Counted from the stretch's first letter, positions 48,638-59,885 are shown. The stretch is 64,000 bases of DNA from Nocardioides alpinus (GCF_900112035.1 NZ_FOKC01000010.1:90951-154950), one strand, 5' to 3'. Made by a program: numbers and translations. The notes: generated by a model not told the origin, from the sequence alone.

Positions 48638-50706
48638 GGTGCCTCCGGGCTCGGCGGGGTGGGGGTGTCGGGGCCGAGCGGAGGCGTGCCGTGGATGTCG
48701 CCCCCGGCGCCGGGCGGCGTGAGGATCGCTCCGGGACCGCGGGTGTCGGACTCCTGCGCAGCCGCGGCGTCGGTCACCCGGTCGCGGATCTCCTGCGGGA
48801 TGTCGACCGGCGGGATCGACGACGGCACCCGCTCCGGCGAGCCCGTCCAGGCCGGTCGCGCCGGGCTCATGTCGAGCGCCTCGAAGATCTCCGCGATCTC
48901 GGCCTTGTCGAGCGTCTCCTTGTCGAGGAGCGCCAGCACCAGCGAGTCCAGGACGGGGCGGTTGCGCTCGAGGATCTCGAAGGCCTCCTGGTGGGCGTGG
49001 CCGAGCAGTGCCTTGACCTCGCCGTCGACCGCGGCGGCGGTCTCCTCGGAGTAGTTGCGCGTGTGTCCCATGTCGCGGCCCAGGAACGGCTCGCCGCCAC
49101 TGTCGCCGAGCTTGACGGCACCGAGGCGCTCGGTCATGCCGTACTGGGTCACCATCGCCCGGGCCAGGTTGGTCGCCTTCTCGATGTCGTTGCCGGCACC
49201 GGAGGTGACGTCGTGGAAGATCAGCGCCTCCGCAGCCATCCCGCCGAGCATGTAGGAGAGGTTGTCGAGCATCTCGCTGCGGGTCTGGGAGTACTTGTCG
49301 CGGTCGGGCAGCACCATCGTGTAGCCCAGTGCGCGACCGCGCGGCAGGATCGTGACCTTGTGCACCGGGTCGGTGCCGGGCAGCGCCGCGGCGACCAGGG
49401 CGTGGCCGCCCTCGTGGTAGGCGGTGATGAGCTTCTCGCGCTCGCTCATCAGGCGCGTACGACGCTGCGGGCCGGCGATCACGCGGTCGATCGCCTCGTC
49501 GAGCGAGGCGTCGGTGATCAGCTTCTCGTTGCCGCGGGCGGTGAGCAGCGCGGCCTCGTTGAGCACGTTGGCCAGGTCGGCGCCGGTGAAGCCGGGCGTA
49601 CGGCGGGCGATGCTCAGCAGGTCGATGTCCTGCGCGATCGGCTTGCCGCGCGAGTGGACCTTGAGGATCTGGTGGCGGCCGTTGAGGTCGGGGGCGTCGA
49701 CCTGGATCTGGCGGTCGAAGCGGCCGGGGCGCAGCAGGGCCGGGTCGAGCACGTCGGGCCGGTTGGTCGCCGCGATCAGGATGACGCCGCCGCGGACGTC
49801 GAAGCCGTCCATCTCGACGAGCAGCTGGTTGAGGGTCTGCTCGCGCTCGTCGTGGCCGCCGCCCATGCCGGTGCCGCGGTGGCGCCCGACGGCGTCGATC
49901 TCGTCGATGAAGACGATGGCCGGCGGGTTCTCCTTGGCCTGCTCGAAGAGGTCGCGGACGCGGCTGGCACCGACGCCGACGAACATCTCGACGAAGTCGG
50001 ATCCGGAGATCGAGTAGAACGGGACGCCCGCCTCGCCCGCGACTGCGCGGGCGAGCAGGGTCTTGCCGGTGCCGGGAGGGCCGTAGAGCAGGACGCCCTT
50101 GGGGATCTTGGCGCCGACGGCCTGGAACTTGGCCGGGTCGGTGAGGAACTCCTTGATCTCGCCGAGCTCCTCGATCGCCTCCTCACACCCCGCAACGTCG
50201 CTGAACGTCGTCTTGGGCATGTCCTTGGTGATCAGCTTGGCCTTGGACTTGGCGAACTGCATGACGCCGCGTCCACCGCCGCCACCGGCCTGGTTCATCA
50301 AGAAGATGAAGAGCAGGATGATCAGCGCGAACGGCAGGAGCGTCGCGAGGAGCGAGCCGAGGAAGCTCGGCTGCGGCATGTCGGAGTTGTAGCTCTCGAT
50401 CGTGCCGGCGGCCTTCTGCTCCTGGACGGCGGCCAGGAGGCCTTCCTGCTGCCCGTCGATGTAGAACGCGACGACCTTGTTGCCGGCCTCACGGGCGCCG
50501 TCGTCGAGGGTGGCGCGGATCTCGAAGTCGACGCCGTTGAACTCGATCTCCTCGACCTTGCCGTCGTCGATGTAGCTGGAGAGCGTCGAGGTCTCGACCT
50601 CGTCGTAGCCGTCGCTGGGCGCGAGGAACTGGATCGCCAGGAGCACCGCGAAGGCGGACAGGACGATCCACAGCCAGGGACCCTTGAATATGCGCTTCAC
50701 AGGCAA
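48634..50706 (-). CDS. ftsH: ATP-dependent zinc metalloprotease FtsH
   Basis: 690 residues. There are two membrane segments (WLWIVLSAFAVLLAIQFL and LLPFALIILLFIFLMN) around an external domain, an AAA module with Walker A GPPGTGKTLLARA, Walker B IVFIDEIDAVG, then the zinc site TAYHEGGHALVAA. It degrades membrane and short-lived proteins. The start is GTG 50706 or GTG 50700. A Pro/Gly-rich tail of about 50 residues is longer than in E. coli. TAGCGT (50739-50734) gives a short leader. Confidence 0.97.
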   Translation of the reverse strand: MPVKRIFKGPWLWIVLSAFAVLLAIQFLAPSDGYDEVETSTLSSYIDDGKVEEIEFNGVDFEIRATLDDGAREAGNKVVAFYIDGQQEGLLAAVQEQKAAGTIESYNSDMPQPSFLGSLLATLLPFALIILLFIFLMNQAGGGGGRGVMQFAKSKAKLITKDMPKTTFSDVAGCEEAIEELGEIKEFLTDPAKFQAVGAKIPKGVLLYGPPGTGKTLLARAVAGEAGVPFYSISGSDFVEMFVGVGASRVRDLFEQAKENPPAIVFIDEIDAVGRHRGTGMGGGHDEREQTLNQLLVEMDGFDVRGGVILIAATNRPDVLDPALLRPGRFDRQIQVDAPDLNGRHQILKVHSRGKPIAQDIDLLSIARRTPGFTGADLANVLNEAALLTARGNEKLITDASLDEAIDRVIAGPQRRTRLMSEREKLITAYHEGGHALVAAALPGTDPVHKVTILPRGRALGYTMVLPDRDKYSQTRSEMLDNLSYMLGGMAAEALIFHDVTSGAGNDIEKATNLARAMVTQYGMTERLGAVKLGDSGGEPFLGRDMGHTRNYSEETAAAVDGEVKALLGHAHQEAFEILERNRPVLDSLVLALLDKETLDKAEIAEIFEALDMSPARPAWTGSPERVPSSIPPVDIPQEIRDRVTDAAAAQESDTRGPGAILTPPGAGGDIHGTPPLGPDTPTPPSPEAP

Positions 50707-50802
50707 CTTTCACCGGTTCGGAGTTGGTGGGGCGACGCTACAGGCCGCTCGGGTGGCCATTGTTTCAGGCGGGGTGAAGCGGGGCGCCGGGACCGGCGCC
50801 GT

Positions 50803-51354
50803 TCAGGAGTAGACGTGGGGCGCGAGGGTGCCGATGTCGCGCAGGTTGCGGTAGCGCTCGCGGTAGTCCAGGCCGTAGCCGACGACGAACTCGTTGGGGA
50901 TGTCCCAGCCGACGTACTTCGGCTCGACGGGCATCGACAACGCCTCCGGCTTGCGCAGCAGCGTGGCGATCTCGACGCTGGCCGGGCTGCGGCTCGACAG
51001 GTTGTTGACCAGCCAGCTCAGGGTCAGGCCGGTGTCGATGATCTCGTCGACGATCAGCACGTCCCGCCCGCTGATGTCGGTGTCGAGGTCCTTGAGGATC
51101 CGCACCACGCCGCTCGACTTGGTGCCGGAGCCGTAGGAGCTGACCGCCATCCAGTCCATCTCCAGGTGCCCGGGCATCGCGCGGGAGAGGTCGGCCATCA
51201 CCATCACCGCGCCGCGCAGGACGCCGACGACGAGCAGGTCCTTGCCGGCGTAGTCCTCGGTGATCTGGGCGGCCATCTCGGCCAGTCGCTGCTGGATCTG
51301 GGCCTCGGTGAAGAGGACGTTGACCAGCTCGTGCTCCACGTGGGACGAGTCCAT
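50803..51354 (-). CDS. hpt: Hypoxanthine phosphoribosyltransferase
   Basis: 183 residues. The PRPP loop is DVLIVDEIIDTGLTLSWLV, the PPi loop lies in VVGVLRGAVMVMADLSRAM, and VGYGLDYRERYRNLRDIG is the C-terminal purine-binding block. It salvages hypoxanthine and guanine. TAGGCT (51366-51361) lies 6 nt before the ATG, so it is probably leaderless. Confidence 0.95.
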   Translation of the reverse strand: MDSSHVEHELVNVLFTEAQIQQRLAEMAAQITEDYAGKDLLVVGVLRGAVMVMADLSRAMPGHLEMDWMAVSSYGSGTKSSGVVRILKDLDTDISGRDVLIVDEIIDTGLTLSWLVNNLSSRSPASVEIATLLRKPEALSMPVEPKYVGWDIPNEFVVGYGLDYRERYRNLRDIGTLAPHVYS

Positions 51355-51360
51355 GGCTGC

Positions 51361-51366
51361 AGCCTA
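51361..51366 (-). promoter_or_regulatory. -10 element for leaderless hpt
   Basis: Minus-strand TAGGCT, 6 nt before ATG 51354. Because a plus-strand gene separates tilS from hpt, hpt needs this own promoter. Confidence 0.55.
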
Positions 51367-51520
51367 GGGCCGCACGGCGCGCAGCGCCGATCCGGTCCGG
51401 TCCGGTCCGGGTGCGGTCCGCGGTGTTTCACCCGTGACAGGGGGTGCGGGACGCGGGTCGGGAGTGCTGGGGTGGCCGCAGTCCGTCATGCACCCGCGAG
51501 AGCGGGCGGAAGGAGACACG

Positions 51521-52477
51521 ATGGCGCCGATCCCGACGACGAGCCCGCCGCGGTGGCACACCTGGACCGACGTGGTGATCGGTGGCGCGTGGCTGGTGGT
51601 GGCCGCCTGGGTCTGGACCACCCGCGCCGACACGCTGCTGGCGGGCCACCCGGCGTACGCCGTCGCGATCACGGTGGCGGGACTGGTCGGGGCGCTGGTG
51701 CTCGTAATGGCGTTGCGCACGACGGGCGGCGGGCCGCGGCGTCGGTGGGTGGCGGTGACGTTGCGCGTGGTCGGCGGGCTGCTGTCGGTGGTGGTGCTCA
51801 CGGCGCTCGTCTGGCTTCGTCCCTTCCCGGCGTCCGAGGTGGCCGTGGCGGCGATGGAGGGCAGCGACGGCGTACGTGTCCACGACTCCCCCACGCGGAT
51901 CACCCTGGCTCCGGACGGACCCGCCCCGACCACGGGTCTGGTCTTCCAGCCCGGTGCTCGCGTGGACCCGCGGGCCTACGTGGCGCTGCTGGCCGAGGTG
52001 GCCCGCTCCGGCCACCTCGTCGTCGTCGTCAAGCAGCCGCTCGGGATCGGTTTCACGGCCCTGGGGACACCCGAGGAGATCATCGAGGACCACCCGGAGG
52101 TCGACCGGTGGGCCGTGGGCGGGCACAGCCTCGGCGGGGTCGTCGCCGGCATCTTCGCCCGCGACCACGACCTCGACGGCCTCCTGCTGTGGGCCTCCTT
52201 CCCGAGCGAGTCCCTGGCCCGGCGCGACCTGGTGGCGTCCTCCATCAGCGGCACCGAAGACCTGCTCACCACGCCCCGGGACATCGAGGACAGCAGGGCG
52301 GACCTGCCGCCCGGGTCGACCTTCGTCGCTGTCGAGGGGGCTGTGCACGCCTTCTTCGGCGACTACGGCGAGCAACCCGGCGATGGTCGGCCCACCGTGT
52401 CCCGCGACGAGGCCCAGGCCCGGATCGTGGCCGCCAGCGTGCTGCTCCTCGACGAGCTGTCCCGCCCCACCGACTGA
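51521..52477 (+). CDS. Membrane-anchored alpha/beta hydrolase
   Basis: 318 residues. Three N-terminal hydrophobic segments (VVIGGAWLVVAAWVWTT, AVAITVAGLVGALVLVMAL, VVGGLLSVVVLTALVWL) are followed by an extracytoplasmic alpha/beta-hydrolase domain with nucleophile elbow VGGHSLGG, late Asp and a His in VEGAVHAFFGDYG. The substrate is unknown. ATG 51521 has AAGGAG upstream. It is the only plus-strand gene in the hpt-dacB block and ends 1 bp from the tilS stop. Confidence 0.8.
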   Translation: MAPIPTTSPPRWHTWTDVVIGGAWLVVAAWVWTTRADTLLAGHPAYAVAITVAGLVGALVLVMALRTTGGGPRRRWVAVTLRVVGGLLSVVVLTALVWLRPFPASEVAVAAMEGSDGVRVHDSPTRITLAPDGPAPTTGLVFQPGARVDPRAYVALLAEVARSGHLVVVVKQPLGIGFTALGTPEEIIEDHPEVDRWAVGGHSLGGVVAGIFARDHDLDGLLLWASFPSESLARRDLVASSISGTEDLLTTPRDIEDSRADLPPGSTFVAVEGAVHAFFGDYGEQPGDGRPTVSRDEAQARIVAASVLLLDELSRPTD

Positions 52478-52478
52478 C

Positions 52479-53459
52479 TCAGCCGTCCGCCCGGACGAAC
52501 GCCAGGCAGCCGTCGCGACGCAGCGCGCGGAGGTGGCCCGGGAGGTCGACCCAGCGCTGACCCCGCCAGTCCACGAGCAGCCGGTCGACCTCCAGCACGT
52601 GCCCGCGGGTGAGCTCGGAGGGAGGTACGCCGGCCGCGAGCGCCGCGCGGTGGAGGACCCGGTGGCGCAGGGCGGGCGCAGCGCTCGCCAGGACCGCGAC
52701 GGCCAGACCGCCCTCGCGACCGGCCTCGGACAGGAGGCTCCGGGCCAGCTCGTCGAGCAACGCCGTGTCCTCGCGGAGCTGGTCGGCGGTGCGGGCGAGC
52801 GCCTCGGTGATCCCGGGTCCCAGCTCGTCCTCCAGCAACGGCAGCACCCGCTCGCGCACCCGGACCCGGGTGTAGGCGGGGTCGTGGTTGTGCGGGTCGT
52901 CCCAGGCGTCGAGCCCCTCGACCCGGCAGGCGGTGACGGTGTCAGTTCGGCGTACGCCGAGCAGCGGGCGCGCGAAGACCCCGTACGCCGGTCGCATTCC
53001 CTGCAGCGACCTCCCGCCCGATCCGCGGGTCAGGCCGAGCAGCACGGTCTCCGCCTGGTCGTCGAGGGTGTGCCCGAGCAGCACGACGCTCGCGGACAGC
53101 CGGCTGGCGACCTCCTCCAGGACCGCGTACCTCGCCTCCCGTGCGGCCGCCTCGGGCCCCAGGCCCGAGGTCGCGTCGACCTGGACGCGAGCGGTGAGCG
53201 TCTCGTCGACCCCCAGCCGCGCGAGCTGGACGACGACCTGCTCGGCCTGGTCGGCGGAGCCGGGCTGCAGGCCGTGGTCCACCGTCACCCCGACGATCCG
53301 CAGGCCGCGCTTGCGGCCCTCGAAGACCGCCGCGGAGGCGAGCGCCAGCGAGTCGGCCCCGCCGCTGCACGCCACCGCGACGACGTCGCCCGCAGACAGC
53401 CCGGACAGCGCCGCGCGGACCGGGAGCCGGACCGCCGCGACGGCGGGGTGAAGCGTCAC
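52479..53459 (-). CDS. tilS: tRNA(Ile)-lysidine synthetase
   Basis: A 326-residue N-type ATP-pyrophosphatase that modifies C34 of tRNA(Ile2). The PP-loop is VAVACSGGADSLALASA; LGHTLDDQAETVLLGLTRGSG and the DDPHNHDPAYTRVRVRERVLP block are TilS-specific. GTG 53459 overlaps the upstream metalloprotease stop (GTGA). Confidence 0.94.
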   Translation of the reverse strand: MTLHPAVAAVRLPVRAALSGLSAGDVVAVACSGGADSLALASAAVFEGRKRGLRIVGVTVDHGLQPGSADQAEQVVVQLARLGVDETLTARVQVDATSGLGPEAAAREARYAVLEEVASRLSASVVLLGHTLDDQAETVLLGLTRGSGGRSLQGMRPAYGVFARPLLGVRRTDTVTACRVEGLDAWDDPHNHDPAYTRVRVRERVLPLLEDELGPGITEALARTADQLREDTALLDELARSLLSEAGREGGLAVAVLASAAPALRHRVLHRAALAAGVPPSELTRGHVLEVDRLLVDWRGQRWVDLPGHLRALRRDGCLAFVRADG

Positions 53460-54472
53460 AGCACCCGGGCGACCCACGCGTCGGGGTCAGAGATCTCGGC
53501 CTTGGACGGCAGGGTCTCGGGTCCGGTCCAGACGGCGTTGAACTCCTCCATGCCGACCTTGTCGACGACGTGGCGGACGAAGATCGCACCGTCGCGGTAC
53601 TGCGCCATCTTGGCGTCGAGGCCCAGCAGCTTGCGAAGCATCCGGTCGAGGGTGCCGGCGCCCTTGCGGCGCTGGTTGAACTTCTTGCGGATCTGCTCGA
53701 CCGAGGGGATGACCGTCGGCCCGACGCCGTCCATGACGACGTCGGCGTGGCCCTCGAGCAGTGACATCACGCCGGTCACCCGGTCGAGGATCTCCTTCTG
53801 CTCGGGCGAGGAGACGAGGTCGAGGATGCTCCCGTCCCCACCGCGGATCGCCGCGGCGCCGCGGCGTACGCCCTCGAGGATCGCGGTCGGCTCGATGGTG
53901 TCGGCGACGGCGTTCATCTGGGTCAGCAGGTGCTGACCGAGCCACGGGTTGGCGGTGAACTGCACCCGGTGGGTCTCCTCGTGGAGGCACACCCAGAGGC
54001 GGAAGTCGTGCGGGTCGGCGTGGAGCTCGCGCTCGACGTGGACGATGTTGGGGGCGACCAGGAGCAGCCGGCCGTGCGGGTCGAAGAAGGGATCGAACTG
54101 CCCGAGCACCTTGGTGCCGAGGAACCCGAGCATCAGGCCGACCTCGCCCCCGGTGACCCGGGAGCCGATGGCCTCGGAGAACGCCGACGGGGCGCCCTTC
54201 TTCTCGGTGAGCTTGTCGACGATCGGCGAGAGGATCTTGGCGAAGCCGTCGGCGTTGGCCTGGATCCAGCCCGCCCGGTCGACGACCAGCACCGGCGCGG
54301 TGCCGGCGGTGGTGCGGAGCCCGGTGAACTCGCTGACGAGCGGGGTGGAGCGGTCCGCGCCCTCACGCAGCTCGACCACGGCTGCGGCGGCCTCGTCGGC
54401 CGACACCTCTGGGCCGGGGCCGGCGATCCGGGAGCCCACGGTGACGGCGAAGTCCCAGTCGACGAGGTTCAT
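53456..54472 (-). CDS. Zinc-dependent metalloprotease-like protein (F420-associated family)
   Basis: 338 residues. The conserved HEETHRVQF segment (WVCLHEETHRVQFTANPWL) is the HExxH-type metal site, followed by LLEGHADVVMDGVG with a possible third ligand. This actinobacterial family lies between tilS and dacB (Rv3626c) and was named for co-occurrence with coenzyme F420; no activity is established. TAGGGT lies 6 nt before the ATG and contains the dacB stop. Confidence 0.87.
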   Translation of the reverse strand: MNLVDWDFAVTVGSRIAGPGPEVSADEAAAAVVELREGADRSTPLVSEFTGLRTTAGTAPVLVVDRAGWIQANADGFAKILSPIVDKLTEKKGAPSAFSEAIGSRVTGGEVGLMLGFLGTKVLGQFDPFFDPHGRLLLVAPNIVHVERELHADPHDFRLWVCLHEETHRVQFTANPWLGQHLLTQMNAVADTIEPTAILEGVRRGAAAIRGGDGSILDLVSSPEQKEILDRVTGVMSLLEGHADVVMDGVGPTVIPSVEQIRKKFNQRRKGAGTLDRMLRKLLGLDAKMAQYRDGAIFVRHVVDKVGMEEFNAVWTGPETLPSKAEISDPDAWVARVL

Positions 54473-54478
54473 AGCGCG

Positions 54479-54484
54479 ACCCTA
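54479..54484 (-). promoter_or_regulatory. Metalloprotease-gene -10 built on the dacB stop codon
   Basis: Minus-strand TAGGGT, 6 nt before ATG 54472; its TAG is the stop codon of dacB. Same arrangement as panD/nadB. Confidence 0.55.
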
Positions 54485-55951
54485 GCCGGGGGTTCGTGAG
54501 CAGGTGCAGGCCGCGAGGGCGGCGGCCGCGCGGTCGATCGCGTCCTGGGCGTCGTACCGGTCCTCGTCCTTCACCTTGTCCGCGGCGAACACGAACGCCA
54601 TCGACGCACCGTCGCGCCCGACGGCGATCCCGGCGAGCGCGTGCACGCCGGTGAGGGTGCCGGTCTTGGCCCGCACCAGCCCGCGCGCGACGGCGGGGCC
54701 CTCGTCGAAGCGGTACGTCAGGGAGCCGGTGAACCCGGCGACCGGCAGCCCGGTCACCACGCTGCGCATCGCCTCGCCGTCCGGTCCGGCGGCGTGCTGG
54801 AGCAGGCCGAGCAGCGTGCTGGTCGAGATCCTGTTGCGGCGCGAGAGGCCGGAGCCGTCGTACACCTCGCCGCTGACATCGATGCCGAGACCGCCGAGGG
54901 TGTCGAGGACGCCTGCCGCCCCGGCCTCGAACGACCCTGTTCCGGAGGTCGCGAGGCCGACCTGGTGCGCCAGGACCTCGGCGCCCTCGTTGTCGCTGAC
55001 GTCGAGGACCCGCTCGGCGATCTCGCCCAGCGGCGCGCTCTCGACGGCGGCCAGCTCCTCCGCCCTGGGCGGCGCGACGACCCGCCGCGGGTCGCCGACC
55101 AGCGTGACGCCGGCGGCGGCCAGGGCGTCGGCGAATGCGCGAGCGGCGGCCAGGGAGGGGTCGTCGGAGCGGGAGAGCCCGTCGGGCTCGATGCCGCTGT
55201 CGACCATTAGGGAGGTGATCGGGCTGACGATGTCGTCGGGCACGTAGTCGCGTCGCCAGGCCGGGTTGTCGGTCGGGCCGGTGAACAGGCTGTCGTCGAA
55301 GCGGACCTTCACGCGGCCCTTCCCGCCGAGGGCGTCGGCGGCGGCGAGGGCCAGCGTCGCGACGTCGGCGCGGGCCGGGTAGGTGGCCTCAGCCTCGGCG
55401 ACCGTCAGCGGCTGGCTCGCGAGCAGCGGGTCGCCGCCGCCGACCAGCACGACCTCACGCGGCCCCACGCCCCGCACCACGCGGGTCGTGAACGTCTGGT
55501 CGGGGCCGAGGGTGGCGAGCGCGGCGCCGACGGTCAGCAGCTTGGTCGTGGACGCCGGCAGGTAGCGGCCGTCGCCGGAGGTCCAGGTCTCCGAGCCGGG
55601 CGTCAGCGAGGTCACCGCTCCCACGACGTGGCGCCCGAGGTCGGGGTCGGCGAGGTCGGGGGTCACGGCCGACGCCACCCGGCCGGGAGCGATGGGCGCG
55701 GACGCGTCGACCGCCGCCGCGACCGGAGCGGGCGTGCTCCACCCGGGCAGGTCGAGCCCGGCCGGCGGCAGCACCGCCTCCGGCTCGGTCAGCGGGTCGG
55801 CGGCCAGGCCGGGGAGGTAGCGCGGGCCCCACTCGTAGTGGTAGGCGCCGACGCCTGCGGCCAGCAGCGCGAGCACGAGGACCGTCGGCAGCCACACCCC
55901 GACGAGGTGGCGTACGTCACGTTGGCGTTTCGACCCTCTCGCTTCGCGCAT
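54482..55951 (-). CDS. dacB: D-alanyl-D-alanine carboxypeptidase/endopeptidase (PBP4 type)
   Basis: 489 residues. There is an N-terminal anchor (LPTVLVLALLAAGVGAYHYEW), then a penicillin-binding domain outside the cell: SxxK in ASTTKLLTV, SxN-region in YDGSGLSRRNRIS, and KTG in RAKTGTLTGVHALAG. It trims peptidoglycan peptides. ATG 55951 is preferred; ATG 55960 is also in frame. It is divergent from ppa, as in M. tuberculosis (Rv3627c-Rv3628). Confidence 0.93.
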   Translation of the reverse strand: MREARGSKRQRDVRHLVGVWLPTVLVLALLAAGVGAYHYEWGPRYLPGLAADPLTEPEAVLPPAGLDLPGWSTPAPVAAAVDASAPIAPGRVASAVTPDLADPDLGRHVVGAVTSLTPGSETWTSGDGRYLPASTTKLLTVGAALATLGPDQTFTTRVVRGVGPREVVLVGGGDPLLASQPLTVAEAEATYPARADVATLALAAADALGGKGRVKVRFDDSLFTGPTDNPAWRRDYVPDDIVSPITSLMVDSGIEPDGLSRSDDPSLAAARAFADALAAAGVTLVGDPRRVVAPPRAEELAAVESAPLGEIAERVLDVSDNEGAEVLAHQVGLATSGTGSFEAGAAGVLDTLGGLGIDVSGEVYDGSGLSRRNRISTSTLLGLLQHAAGPDGEAMRSVVTGLPVAGFTGSLTYRFDEGPAVARGLVRAKTGTLTGVHALAGIAVGRDGASMAFVFAADKVKDEDRYDAQDAIDRAAAALAACTCSRTPG

Positions 55952-56062
55952 CGGGACCATTGTGCGCGACACTGCCCCCACGACAACGCGTCGGGTTCTT
56001 CCCTGATGCGGCAGAGTGGACTGATACGGCCCGACGGCGTGCCGGAGAAGGTGGAGGAAGAC

Positions 56063-56602
56063 GTGCTCGAGTTCGACGTGCTGGTGGAGATCCCCAAGGG
56101 TGAGCGCAACAAGTACGAGGTCGACCACGAGAGCGGTCGACTCCGCCTCGACCGGATGCTGTTCACCTCCACCGCCTACCCCGCCGACTACGGCTTCATC
56201 GAGAACACCCTCGGCCAGGACGGCGACCCGCTCGACGCGCTCGTGATCCTGCAGGCGCCGACGTTCCCGGGCTGCCTCATCGCCTGCCGCGCGATCGGCA
56301 TGTTCCGCATGACCGACGAGGCCGGTGGCGACGACAAGGTGCTGTGCGTGCCGGCCCACGACCCCCGCCTGGAGCACCTGCGCGACATCAACCACGTCTC
56401 CAAGTACGACCGGCTCGAGATCCAGCACTTCTTCGAGGTCTACAAGGACCTCGAGCCCGGCAAGTCCGTCGAGGGCGCTGACTGGGTCGGTCGCGTCGAG
56501 GCCGAGGCCGAGGTCCACGCCTCCTTCGAGCGCTTCAAGACCGAGGGCCACGGCAACGACCTCGACAACATCGCCGACGAGAGCCTCGGCGAGGACAGCT
56601 GA
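56063..56602 (+). CDS. ppa: Inorganic pyrophosphatase (class A)
   Basis: A 179-residue soluble enzyme hydrolysing PPi. VEIPKGERNKYEVDH, MLFTSTAYPADYGFIENTL and DGDPLDALVIL (metal-binding aspartates) are textbook. GTG 56063 has GGAGGAAGAC upstream and gives the usual family N-terminus. The start-to-start distance to dacB is about 110 bp. Confidence 0.95.
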   Translation: MLEFDVLVEIPKGERNKYEVDHESGRLRLDRMLFTSTAYPADYGFIENTLGQDGDPLDALVILQAPTFPGCLIACRAIGMFRMTDEAGGDDKVLCVPAHDPRLEHLRDINHVSKYDRLEIQHFFEVYKDLEPGKSVEGADWVGRVEAEAEVHASFERFKTEGHGNDLDNIADESLGEDS

Positions 56603-56623
56603 GCTTCGGCCCGCCGCTGCAAG

Positions 56624-56647
56624 GCCGGGTTGGTGCAACAACCCGGC
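56624..56647. terminator. Terminator hairpin between ppa and lon
   Basis: GCCGGGTT pairs with AACCCGGC around the loop GGTGCAAC, between convergent ppa and lon stops. No U-run. Confidence 0.7.
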
Positions 56648-56662
56648 GTCACAGCGCTTCCG

Positions 56663-59026
<2,364 letters not shown>

Positions 59027-59071
59027 GTCGGGTCCAACGCGTCGCACGGCGGCGTCGATACCCCGCGGGGT

Positions 59072-59086
59072 TTCGCCCAGCGCGAA
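59072..59086 (-). promoter_or_regulatory. ClgR-like box upstream of lon
   Basis: TTCGCCCAGCGCGAA is a near-palindrome (TTCGC-n5-GCGAA). Read as CGCCCAGCGCG it meets the ClgR core CGCY-n-A-n-RGCG except at the R position, with AAC after it. It lies about 50 bp before lon ATG, directly beside the 32-bp repeat array. lon is a known ClgR target in Streptomyces. Confidence 0.6.
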
Positions 59087-59087
59087 C

Positions 59088-59300
59088 GCCGAGCTGACGC
59101 TTGTGCGCACGCACCACCCGCCCAGTTGACGCTTGTGCGCACACATCACCCGCCCAGTTGACGCTTGTGCGCACGCACCACCCGCCCAGTTGACGCTTGT
59201 GCGCAGGCGCGTGGAAACAAGCGTCAGGTCGGCACTGTCCCGGCGCACACAAGCGTCAGGTCGGCACTGTCCCGGCGCACGCAAGCGTCAGGTCGGCACT
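59088..59300. repeat. Mirrored array of 32-bp repeats, locus 2
   Basis: Left arm: units at 59088, 59120, 59152 and a partial at 59184, each a core (GCCSAGYTGACGCTTG then TGCGCAC) plus a 9-bp tail. Right arm, inverted: cores with ACAAGCGTCAGGTCGGC at 59217, 59249 and 59281. The period is 32 bp throughout, as at locus 1. Right units reverse-complement to GCCGACCTGACGCTTG. It lies between the alpha/beta hydrolase gene (stop at 59300) and lon; the last unit abuts that stop codon. Confidence 0.95.
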
Positions 59301-59878
59301 CAGACCTGCGACAGGTGTGCCTCGACCGCCCGCGCCACCTCGAGGTGGATCTCGGCAGTGCGTACGGCGTCCCCGGGCGTGGCCATGCCGTGGTCGGCAT
59401 CAGGCACCTCCAGCACGGCGCAACCGTTCTCGGCCAGCTCGTGGGCGATCGCCGCGTCCCACAGATCGTCGCCCCGTCCGCCGACGAGCAGCTGCCGGCC
59501 GGCGTTGGCCGCGATCGCCTCGGACACCTCCGGCTCCACGAGGAGCGGGGTGAGCCAGATCGCGTCGAGCCCGCGCTCGGCGGCGTACGACGCTGCGCGC
59601 GTGCCGAGCGACTTGCCGACGAGCAGCACGTGGTCAGCGTCCTCCTCGACGAGCGCCGCCTCGACGTGCCGGCGTACCCATGCTTCTGGGTCCTCGTCGC
59701 CGCGGGTCGTGCTGTCCCACCAGATCTGCTGGACGGTGAAGCCGTGCTGCAGCAGGGCCAGGCGGGCGAAGTCGAGCAACGGGGCGCTCGGCGGGTAGGC
59801 CCGGCCGGGGGCGACGAGGGCGAGCCCGCGACTGGGGCCGGTCGGCTCCCAGCGGGTCGGCAGTCCTCCGAATGTCAT
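59300..59878 (-). CDS. Small alpha/beta hydrolase
   Basis: 192 residues. The nucleophile elbow is LLVGKSLGTRAA (G-K-S-L-G), with the late His in PDADHGM. The protein is short, nearly the bare hydrolase core, like dienelactone-hydrolase-related or YdeN-type proteins. The substrate is unknown. ATG 59878 lies 7 nt after the methyltransferase stop. Confidence 0.78.
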   Translation of the reverse strand: MTFGGLPTRWEPTGPSRGLALVAPGRAYPPSAPLLDFARLALLQHGFTVQQIWWDSTTRGDEDPEAWVRRHVEAALVEEDADHVLLVGKSLGTRAASYAAERGLDAIWLTPLLVEPEVSEAIAANAGRQLLVGGRGDDLWDAAIAHELAENGCAVLEVPDADHGMATPGDAVRTAEIHLEVARAVEAHLSQV

Positions 59879-59885
59879 CGCCCGA

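Noticed and set aside
51385..51415. GGTCC tandem repeat upstream of hpt
   Set aside because: Only three to four 5-bp copies; common slippage-type sequence at high GC, no clear role.
48691..52560. Long plus-strand open frame opposite ftsH and hpt
   Set aside because: Antisense shadow of well-identified genes; Arg/Gly/Asp-rich product typical of high-GC reverse frames.
59027..59284. An 86-residue N-terminal extension of Lon from GTG 59284
   Set aside because: The extension is simply the repeat array read in an open frame; the array has no minus-strand stop in any frame. The family N-terminus begins at ATG 59026.
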